DNA from: CAYLRF01 sp964385995
GTDB taxonomy: Bacteria > Bacillota > Clostridia > Lachnospirales > Lachnospiraceae
Assembly: GCA_964385995.1 (NCBI GenBank)
Contig: CAYLRF010000056.1
Location: 1 to 9,568 of the forward strand
DNA length: 9,568 bases
Direction of reading: 5' to 3'
Part shown: in pieces, positions 1 through 5,854 of the stretch
Layout: each line of letters opens with the position of its first letter
Position numbering within the stretch: position 1 is the first letter of the stretch
Translations under genes and position numbers: made by a program
The notes under the pieces: generated by a model
Databases searched by the model: none
Told to the model about the DNA's origin: nothing
What the model saw: only the letters and a program-made list of their open reading frames with translations

Positions 1-968
1 TCTGTCCTTATCAGAAAGGCGGCAAGATCGGGCTTTTCGGCGGCGCCGGCGTGGGAAAGACGGTGCTGATACAGGAGCTTATCACGAATATAGCCACGGA
101 ACACGGCGGATACTCTGTCTTCACCGGCGTCGGCGAGAGGACGAGAGAGGGGAACGACCTTTATAACGAAATGCGCGAGTCCGGCGTCATAAATAAGACC
201 GCCATGGTCTTCGGACAGATGAATGAGCCGCCGGGAGCGCGTATGAGAGTGGGGCTTACGGGTCTTACGATCGCGGAGCACTTCCGTGACAAAGGCGGCA
301 AGGACGTCCTGCTTTTCATCGACAATATTTTCCGCTTCACGCAGGCGGGTTCCGAGGTTTCGGCTCTTCTGGGGCGTATGCCGTCCGCTGTGGGTTATCA
401 GCCCACGCTTCAGACGGAGATGGGTGCGCTTCAGGAGAGGATAACGTCGACCAAAAACGGTTCCATCACCTCCGTGCAGGCGGTATACGTGCCGGCCGAC
501 GACCTCACGGACCCCGCTCCCGCGACCACATTTGCCCATCTGGACGCGAAGGTCGTCCTGTCCCGCGCGATCACGCAGCTTGGCATTTACCCGGCTGTCG
601 ATCCGCTGGAGTCCTCATCTCGTATGCTTGATCCGAATATCGTCGGGAAGGAGCACTACGAGGTGGCAAGGGGCGTGCAGGAAGTATTGCAAAAATATAA
701 AGAGCTTCAGGATATCATCGCCATGCTCGGTATGGAGGAACTCTCCGAGGAGGATCGGATAACCGTCGCGAGGGCGAGAAAGATCCAGCGGTTCCTCTCA
801 CAGCCTTTCTTCGTGGCGACGCAGTTTACGGGTTTTGAGGGCCGATATGTCCCCGTAAGCGAAACTATACAGGGATTTAAGGAAATACTGGAAGGAAAAC
901 ATGACGATATCCCCGAGGGGCTCTTCATGAACGCCGGGAATATCGACGATGTCCTCGCGAGGGTTTAA
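1..968 (+). CDS. atpD: F-type ATP synthase subunit beta, 5' truncated
   Basis: This is the catalytic beta subunit of the F1 sector, which makes or hydrolyses ATP at the cytoplasmic face of the membrane. The window opens inside the gene. The first whole codon is at base 3, giving 321 residues, so roughly 140 N-terminal residues are missing compared with the usual 460-470. Visible motifs are the Walker A loop GGAGVGKT (39-62), GERTREGNDL, the Walker B stretch LLFIDNIFRFTQAGSE, the family signature PAVDPLESSS, and the DELSEED lever, here EELSEED. The GTG at 51 lies inside the P-loop and cannot be the real start. The C-terminus (GNIDDVLARV) is a few residues shorter than many homologues but looks intact. 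Identification is secure. The odd point is the 198-base gap before atpC, where the two genes are usually nearly contiguous. Confidence 0.98.
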   Translation, partial: CPYQKGGKIGLFGGAGVGKTVLIQELITNIATEHGGYSVFTGVGERTREGNDLYNEMRESGVINKTAMVFGQMNEPPGARMRVGLTGLTIAEHFRDKGGKDVLLFIDNIFRFTQAGSEVSALLGRMPSAVGYQPTLQTEMGALQERITSTKNGSITSVQAVYVPADDLTDPAPATTFAHLDAKVVLSRAITQLGIYPAVDPLESSSRMLDPNIVGKEHYEVARGVQEVLQKYKELQDIIAMLGMEELSEEDRITVARARKIQRFLSQPFFVATQFTGFEGRYVPVSETIQGFKEILEGKHDDIPEGLFMNAGNIDDVLARV

Positions 969-1166
969 GTGACGTGCAAGTCATCCGACCGATGCCGTTA
1001 TATAACGCGTTGCTGCGCACATATTCGGCGAGATCGTGAGCGGACATGAAGAAAACGTCGGTCGTAAGGCACCGGTTGCCGGTTTCCTCGGTGGCGGAAG
1101 CGGGATTTTAAACGCGACGGTATAAACTGCCGTGCTACACATGCGTAAATAAACAGGGTAATATCT
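969..1166. other. Unusually long atpD-atpC spacer
   Basis: This stretch between two normally adjacent atp genes has no convincing gene. The longest forward candidates run about 15-26 codons and lack a good ribosome site or recognisable product. It holds a perfect 12-bp palindrome at 996-1007, a short hairpin (ACCGG-TTG-CCGGT, about 1061-1073) without a T-run, and TTTAAG/TTTTAAA-centred segments near 964 and 1106 that resemble motifs in the other spacers of this window. No terminator or clear sigma-70 promoter is visible. Confidence 0.7.
996..1007. repeat. 12-bp perfect palindrome
   Basis: CGTTATATAACG reads the same on both strands. It lies 28 bases after the atpD stop. It could be a protein-binding site or chance: its AT-rich centre resembles a -10 box (TATAAC), but no matching -35 sits upstream. 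Function is unassigned. Confidence 0.4.
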
Positions 1167-1571
1167 ATGGCGGAGGATCGCATATTTTCTCTGAAAATAA
1201 TAAAACCGGACGGAGTTTTCTTCGAGGGCGACTGTGATTTCGTGGAATTTACGTCGCTTTCGGGTGAAATGGGTGTCTATAAGGGACACATTCCACTTAC
1301 CGTCATCTTAGAGCCGTGCGTGGTAAGGATTCACGACGGCGATGAAGTGAAAAAGGCGGCGGTACTGGGAGGTTTCGCCGAGATACAAAAGACGGCCGTG
1401 ACGATCCTCGCGGAGGACGCGAACAGGCCGGAGGACATAGACGTGGCGCGGGCCGAGGCGGCGAAAGAGCGGGCGAAAAGGAGACTTGAAAAGCATGACG
1501 CCGCCATTGACACGGCCAGGGCCGAGGCGGCTTTAAAGAGAGCGGTAGCCAGGATAAACGCCGCGAGTTAA
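1167..1571 (+). CDS. atpC: F-type ATP synthase subunit epsilon
   Basis: This is the epsilon subunit of the F1 central stalk, which couples rotation to the c-ring and can inhibit ATP hydrolysis through its C-terminal helices. At 134 residues it is full length for the family. Residues 1 to about 85 form the beta-sandwich domain, with the expected pattern FSLKIIKPDGVFFEGD, a GEMGVYKGHIPL loop and the AAVLGGFAEI strand. Residues from about 86 form the Ala/Glu/Arg-rich helical hairpin (ARAEAAKERAKRRLEKHDAA and a second helix). The ATG at 1167 gives the canonical N-terminus. The upstream CAGGGTAATATCT is only a weak Shine-Dalgarno sequence. Only 10 bases separate its stop from tilS, so the two are probably cotranscribed, as the last atp gene and the start of the tilS-hpt-ftsH group. 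Confidence 0.96.
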   Translation: MAEDRIFSLKIIKPDGVFFEGDCDFVEFTSLSGEMGVYKGHIPLTVILEPCVVRIHDGDEVKKAAVLGGFAEIQKTAVTILAEDANRPEDIDVARAEAAKERAKRRLEKHDAAIDTARAEAALKRAVARINAAS

Positions 1572-1581
1572 GCGAAACATC

Positions 1582-3214
1582 ATGTTGCGAAGGGTTGAAA
1601 AGTTTGTCGCAAGATGCGGCATGTTGAAAAAAGAAGATAAGGTCATAGCGGGCATATCGGGGGGAGCCGACTCTGTATGCCTTTTTTTCATGCTTCTCGA
1701 GCTGCAAAAAAAGATAGGCTTTGAGTTTACGGTTCTGCACGTAAATCACTGCCTCAGGGGAGCGGACGCGGATGCCGACGAGGCTTACGTGAGAGGCATT
1801 TGCGAAGTCTGCAACGTGCCTTTTATCTGCGTGCGCGAGGACGTGGCGCTTTACGCGGCGAAAAAGAAGATATCCGAGGAAGAGGCGGGGCGAATCGTGC
1901 GGCGGGAGGCGTTTGAGCGGGCCATGCGGGAGCAAAACGCGACGAAGATAGCCCTCGCCCATCACAGAAACGATACGGCGGAGACGTTTATCATGAACCT
2001 CGCGAGAGGCACGGGGCTAAAAGGCCTCGGCGCCATAAGACCTTATAACGGCCCGTATATAAGGCCGCTTCTCTGCCTCGAACGGGGAGAAATCGAAGCT
2101 TACCTTGCTGAGCGCGGCATAACATACCGGCAGGATACGACCAACATGAGTGACACTTACACCCGCAATCGGGTGAGGAATCACGTGATACCCTGCATCG
2201 AGAAAGAGGTAAACCAAAAGGCCGTCGCGCATATAGCCCGCGCCGCGAACGATTTTCAAAAAATCTGGACTTACATGGAAGGTGAGGCGCGAGGGGCCTA
2301 TAAGAATATCGCCGTCAAGACAGACGGAGAGATATTTATGAGCGGGGACGCGTTCGCCAAAATCCACGAGGTCTTAAAACCCATGGTGGTAAAGATCGCC
2401 ATGGCGGATGTTTGCGGCCGCGAAAAGGATCTGACCGAGGCGCACATAAGGCAGGTCGCGGCTCTTTTTACAAACAGCGTGGGAAAACGCGTAAGTCTCC
2501 CCTATCAGATGACGGCGTATAAGACTTATGACGGCGTCCGTCTGACAAGAGGCGAGGGAAACAAAAAAAACAATCCGGATGCGGTAAATACGAAAGACTC
2601 GGGTAACGGGGNNNNNNNNNNNNNNNNNNNNNNNNNNNNNNNNNNNNNNNNNNNNNNNNNNNNNNNNNNNNNNNNNNNNNNNNNNNNNNNNNNNNNNNNN
2701 NNNNNNNNNNNCGGGTAACGGGGAATATCCGTCCGTGGAGCTTGATTTTGACGAACGCGACACCGTAAGTTTTGATTGGGGCAAATGGAGCGTGACGTGC
2801 AGGCTCGTATGTCGGGAACGGGAAGATTCTTCTCACACTTCCGATATGTCGGGAGAAAGCGGCATATCCGGTGCCGACTGTGGCGTCACGGATATGCCTG
2901 AGAGGAATGACACCGTCATGCGCTTCGACTATGACAGGATAAGCGGGCGGCCGTGTATTCGCTCGAGGAGGCAGGGAGATTTCATCACTGTGGGCGCGGA
3001 CGGCGGAAGAAAAAAAATAAAAGATTTTTTCATCGACCGCAAGGTGCCGCGCCGGGAAAGAGATAGCGTGCCGCTTCTCGCGGACGGATCTCACATCATG
3101 TGGATAGTCGGTATGCGCTCAAACGGCGTATACAGGGCGGGGACGGATGCGAAGAGGATCCTGGAGGTTCGCGTCGCCGAACGACATTTTAAAAGGCCGG
3201 TAAATCAGACGTGA
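1582..3214 (+). CDS. tilS: tRNA(Ile)-lysidine synthase, interrupted by an assembly gap
   Basis: TilS uses ATP and lysine to convert C34 of the CAU-anticodon tRNA-Ile to lysidine, so that it reads AUA; it is normally essential. The N-terminal N-type ATP pyrophosphatase domain carries the PP-loop SGGADS (residues 26-31), HVNHCLRG, AHHRNDTAET, RPLL, DTTN and RNRVRNHVIP. After the N run, the C-terminal domain shows CIRSRRQGDFI, KKIKDFFIDRKVPRRERDSV, PLLADG and IMWIVGMRSNGVY. The halves are in different frames across the 100 Ns, but that N count is a placeholder. The identical 12 bases on both sides keep the same codon phase, and merging them gives one 506-residue protein, a plausible size. Start at 1582 matches the family N-terminus. 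Loops near residues 325-343 and between the C-terminal strands (SSHTSDMSGESGISGADCG) look expanded. I regard it as one intact gene. Confidence 0.95.
2600..2723. repeat. Identical 12-mers flanking the gap
   Basis: CGGGTAACGGGG occurs at 2600-2611, ending at the first N, and at 2712-2723, starting right after the last N. Both copies sit at the same codon phase of tilS (second base of a codon), encoding S/x-G-N-G. The simplest reading is an unmerged contig overlap. A short direct repeat, or an array of G-N-G-like units, that broke the assembly is the alternative. Confidence 0.9.
2612..2711. other. Assembly gap of exactly 100 Ns
   Basis: A run of exactly 100 Ns is the conventional placeholder for a scaffold gap of unknown length. 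It falls within a low-complexity part of tilS. The true length may be zero or negative, because the contig ends share 12 identical bases. Confidence 0.97.
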
Positions 3215-3325
3215 CAAGCCAAATGACGTTTAAGATAAACTTAAGGTAAGAAGTTTGCGGGTAAGTCCGACGAACCGGACGTAACAAGGCGAACGACATT
3301 TTAAGATGAGATTAAAGGTAAGAAG
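3179..3325 (+). repeat. Degenerate tandem repeat from the end of tilS to the hpt RBS
   Basis: Three diverged copies run head to tail. They begin GAACGACATTTTAA at 3179, AAATGACGTTTAAG at 3221 and GAACGACATTTTAAG at 3291. Copies two and three share the tail AAGGTAAGAAG (3243-3253 and 3315-3325). Each junction carries GACGTGACAAGCC (3208) or GACGTAACAAGGC (3278), preceded by GCCGGTAAATCAGAC or GCGGGTAAGTCCGAC. Copy one is shorter, with an internal deletion, and overlaps the last tilS codons. The tail of copy three runs straight into the hpt Shine-Dalgarno sequence. A 5-bp hairpin (GTCCG/CGGAC, 3265-3280) lies between copies and has no T-run, so it is not a convincing terminator. Function unknown. 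Confidence 0.75.
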
Positions 3326-3330
3326 GAGGA
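3323..3330 (+). promoter_or_regulatory. Strong ribosome binding site of hpt
   Basis: AAGGAGGA lies 7 bases before the ATG at 3338. It is the best Shine-Dalgarno sequence in the window and fixes the hpt start. It arises at the 3' edge of the degenerate tandem repeat. Confidence 0.9.
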
Positions 3331-3337
3331 ATCGCGT

Positions 3338-3862
3338 ATGGAGAGCGTGAGCGTACTCATATCGGAAAAAGACGTGGACAGGAGAATCGCCGAACTCGGG
3401 GAGCAGATAAGCCGGGATTACGGTGGCAAAAGGCTTCATCTCATCTGTATCTTGAAGGGCGGGGCTTTCTTCATGTGCGAACTTGCAAAGCGCATCACGG
3501 TGCCGGTGTCGCTGGATTTTATGAGCGTCAGCAGCTACGGTGACGCGACGAAGTCGAGCGGTATCGTAAAGATCGCGAAAGATCTGGATGAGTCGCTTGA
3601 GGGCAAGGACGTGATTATCGTGGAAGATATCATAGACTCGGGAAGGACACTCTATTACCTGATGGACGTGCTTAAAAAGAGAAAGCCCGCGAGTCTTAAG
3701 CTCTGCGCCCTCCTTGATAAGCCGGAGAGGCGCGAGAAACCCGTTCGGGCGGACTACGTCGGATTTGAGATACCCGACAGGTTCGTCGTGGGATACGGAC
3801 TTGATTACGCGCAGAGATACAGAAATCTCCCCTACATCGGGGTTTTAACCGGCATTGACTGA
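3338..3862 (+). CDS. hpt: Hypoxanthine phosphoribosyltransferase
   Basis: This cytoplasmic purine-salvage enzyme joins hypoxanthine (often also guanine) to PRPP, giving IMP or GMP plus pyrophosphate. At 174 residues it has the usual bacterial length. Visible elements are the pyrophosphate-binding LKGG loop (residues 39-42), the flexible-loop SSYGD (65-69), the PRPP motif VIIVEDIIDSGRT (92-104) with the acidic pair E96-D97 and catalytic-type D100, and the base-binding C-terminal segment DRFVVGYGLDYAQRYRNLPY. The start is set by a strong ribosome site. It lies between tilS and ftsH, a neighbourhood kept in many Firmicutes. The 33-base gap to ftsH suggests cotranscription. No residues are obviously missing. 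The exact split between hypoxanthine and guanine preference cannot be read from sequence alone. Confidence 0.96.
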   Translation: MESVSVLISEKDVDRRIAELGEQISRDYGGKRLHLICILKGGAFFMCELAKRITVPVSLDFMSVSSYGDATKSSGIVKIAKDLDESLEGKDVIIVEDIIDSGRTLYYLMDVLKKRKPASLKLCALLDKPERREKPVRADYVGFEIPDRFVVGYGLDYAQRYRNLPYIGVLTGID

Positions 3863-3881
3863 AATTAAGAGTGTTTTTGTG

Positions 3882-3887
3882 AAGGAG
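3882..3887 (+). promoter_or_regulatory. RBS supporting the TTG start of ftsH
   Basis: AAGGAG lies 8 bases before the TTG at 3896. No in-frame ATG occurs before residue 26, which lies inside the first membrane helix. The spacing and the missing alternative support a non-ATG start. Confidence 0.8.
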
Positions 3888-3895
3888 CGGCGGAT

Positions 3896-5740
3896 TTGGA
3901 ACAAAAGAGAAAGTCATTCGGGACATTTATCCCGATTATCATACTTGCGGGCGCCCTGCTTATATCTTTCATGGTCCTAAGGGCGTCCACAGGCAAAAAT
4001 GTCATTTCATACGAAGAATACAGAAAACTTTTAGACGAAAATAAAATCGAGGCGGTGGTGATAGAGCAGGACAAGGCCGTGCCTACGGGGTGCCTTATTA
4101 TTTACACCGAGGGCGGCGAGGAACCTGCCTATTACTATGTGTCAGACGTAAGTGAGGCGCGCCGGGAGCTTACTGGCGCCGGGATAGGAGATGTGACTCT
4201 TAAAAAAGTGCCGCAGACCTCCGCTTTTCTCACCACGTATCTGCCGCTTATCATCATGGGTATTTTCCTCTTTTTCATAATAGGCATGATAGGCTCTCAG
4301 GGCGGTGCGAACGCCAAACTGATGGCTTTCGGGCACAGCCGCGCGAAGCTTTCCGATCCTTCGGACAAAAAAGTCACGTTTGACAAAGTCGCCGGGCTTA
4401 AGGAAGAAAAAGAGGAACTTAGCGAAATAGTCGATTTTCTTAAAGAGCCGCGAAAATACATAAATCTCGGCGCGAGGATACCTAAGGGCGTGATACTTGT
4501 GGGGCCTCCGGGAACGGGCAAAACCCTGCTCGCGAAGGCGGTCGCGGGCGAGGCGGGCGTGCCGTTCTTTTCCATCTCGGGGTCGGATTTTGTGGAAATG
4601 TTCGTGGGCGTCGGGGCCTCACGCGTGCGCGAACTTTTCGAGGAGGCGAAGAAAAATTCTCCCTGTATCGTCTTCATCGACGAGATCGACGCGGTGGCGC
4701 GGCGGCGCGGTGCGGGTCTCGGAGGCGGGCACGACGAGAGGGAGCAGACGCTGAATCAGCTTCTCGTGGAGATGGACGGCTTCGGCGTGAATGAGGGTAT
4801 CATCGTGATGGCGGCGACGAACCGTGTGGATATACTGGATCCGGCTATTTTAAGACCGGGCAGATTTGACAGGAAGGTCGCGGTGGGTCTTCCCGACGTA
4901 AAGGGCCGCCGTGAGATCCTCGATGTGCATGTGGCGGGCAAGCCCCTCGCCGACGATGTGGATCTTGACAGGATCGCGCAGACGACGGCGGGATTTACCG
5001 GAGCCGACCTGGAGAATCTCATGAACGAGTCCGCGATACTCGCCGCGAAAAGCGGGCGCTCCTTTATAAACGGCGGGGACATCGAAAAATCGTTCGTGAA
5101 GGTCGGGATCGGCGCGGAGAAGAAGAGCAAGGTCATTTCCGAGAAGGAAAAGAGGATCACCGCCTGCCACGAGGCGGGTCACGCCATACTCTTTCACGTC
5201 CTGCCGGATGTCGGACCCGTCTATACGGTATCCATCATACCCACGGGCGTCGGGGCCGCGGGATATACGATGCCGCTGCCCGAGAAGGACGAGATGTTCG
5301 GCACGAAGGGGAAAATGCTGCAGGAGATAACGGTATCTCTTGGCGGGCGCGTGGCGGAGGAGACTGTGACGGGAGATATCACGACCGGCGCCTCGCAGGA
5401 CATAAAGCAGGCGACCGCGCTCGCGAAATCCATGGTAACCAAGTACGGCATGTCCGACGAGATCGGCCTTATAAGCTATGACGACTCCGAGGAAGAAGTG
5501 ATGGTAGGCAGAGATTTCGGGCATATCGGGAGAGCCTACGGTGAGGAGGTGGCGGGGAAAATAGACAGTGAGGTGAAGAAAATCATCGACGCCTGCTACA
5601 GTCGCGCGAGGGAGATCATTACGCGTTACCGCAAGGTGCTGGATGACTGCACGGAGCTTCTTCTTAAAAAAGAGAAGATAACGGGCGCGGAGTTTGAGGC
5701 GCTTTTTGAGAGCGAGCAGAGCGTGAATCCCGAGTCCTGA
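3896..5740 (+). CDS. ftsH: ATP-dependent membrane zinc metalloprotease FtsH
   Basis: FtsH is a hexameric AAA+ protease anchored in the cytoplasmic membrane; it unfolds and degrades membrane and short-lived cytosolic proteins. The 614-residue protein is complete. It has a first membrane helix (about 10-28), an extracytoplasmic domain (30-110) and a second helix (about 111-133). The AAA module shows Walker A GPPGTGKT (203-210), the pore loop MFVGVGASR, Walker B CIVFIDEID (257-265) and the second region of homology, ATNRVDILDPAILRPGRFDR. The protease domain shows the zinc site HEAGH (425-429) and the third ligand D502 in TGASQDIKQAT. Translation begins at TTG with a good ribosome site. The acidic, unstructured-looking tail (ALFESEQSVNPES) is short. 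It probably shares a transcript with hpt. Nothing essential is missing. Confidence 0.98.
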   Translation: MEQKRKSFGTFIPIIILAGALLISFMVLRASTGKNVISYEEYRKLLDENKIEAVVIEQDKAVPTGCLIIYTEGGEEPAYYYVSDVSEARRELTGAGIGDVTLKKVPQTSAFLTTYLPLIIMGIFLFFIIGMIGSQGGANAKLMAFGHSRAKLSDPSDKKVTFDKVAGLKEEKEELSEIVDFLKEPRKYINLGARIPKGVILVGPPGTGKTLLAKAVAGEAGVPFFSISGSDFVEMFVGVGASRVRELFEEAKKNSPCIVFIDEIDAVARRRGAGLGGGHDEREQTLNQLLVEMDGFGVNEGIIVMAATNRVDILDPAILRPGRFDRKVAVGLPDVKGRREILDVHVAGKPLADDVDLDRIAQTTAGFTGADLENLMNESAILAAKSGRSFINGGDIEKSFVKVGIGAEKKSKVISEKEKRITACHEAGHAILFHVLPDVGPVYTVSIIPTGVGAAGYTMPLPEKDEMFGTKGKMLQEITVSLGGRVAEETVTGDITTGASQDIKQATALAKSMVTKYGMSDEIGLISYDDSEEEVMVGRDFGHIGRAYGEEVAGKIDSEVKKIIDACYSRAREIITRYRKVLDDCTELLLKKEKITGAEFEALFESEQSVNPES

Positions 5741-5818
5741 TTTTAAGCGGGACGTGAGTTTCGGGCGGAAATGCGGCTTTTAAGCGGTACAGTGGATTTT
5801 AAGCGAATGTGAATAAAC
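5741..5818 (+). repeat. Three copies of a TTTTAAGCG motif in the ftsH-GH13 spacer
   Basis: The 114-base spacer holds TTTTAAGCGG at 5741-5750 and 5778-5787 and TTTTAAGCGA at 5797-5806, spaced 37 and 19 bases apart. The first is followed by GACGTGAG and the third by ATGTGAATAAAC. The first copy starts directly after the ftsH stop. The motif recalls the ACATTTTAAG units before hpt and TTTTAAACG before atpC. I see no stem-loop with a T-run here. The repeats could be leftovers of spacer duplication or a regulatory array. Confidence 0.6.
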
Positions 5819-5854
5819 GGCGTCGGGCGTCAAAGTGAGGCTTGCCTAGGGGAA

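Noticed and set aside
996..1006. TATAAC as a -10 box of a promoter for atpC
   Set aside because: No -35-like hexamer lies about 17 bases upstream, and the box is part of a perfect palindrome that may have another meaning or none.
1046..1111. Possible 21-residue peptide starting MKKTS in the atpD-atpC spacer
   Set aside because: It is short, with only a weak upstream GAGCGG and nothing recognisable in the peptide. Chance is the simpler explanation.
1303..1965. Minus-strand reading of 220 residues across atpC and tilS
   Set aside because: It lies opposite two well-identified genes and its composition is typical of a shadow frame (Arg/Pro/His-rich, no motif).
2612..3214. tilS as a frameshifted pseudogene split into two genes
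   Set aside because: The frame difference spans a placeholder run of Ns and disappears when the identical 12-base contig ends are merged. Motifs in both halves are intact.
3265..3280. Hairpin GTCCG/CGGAC as a terminator after tilS
   Set aside because: The stem has only 5 pairs with a 6-base loop and no T-run follows, so an intrinsic terminator is not supported.
4850..5524. Minus-strand reading of 224 residues opposite ftsH
   Set aside because: It is fully covered by the conserved AAA and protease domains of ftsH on the other strand, with no recognisable product.
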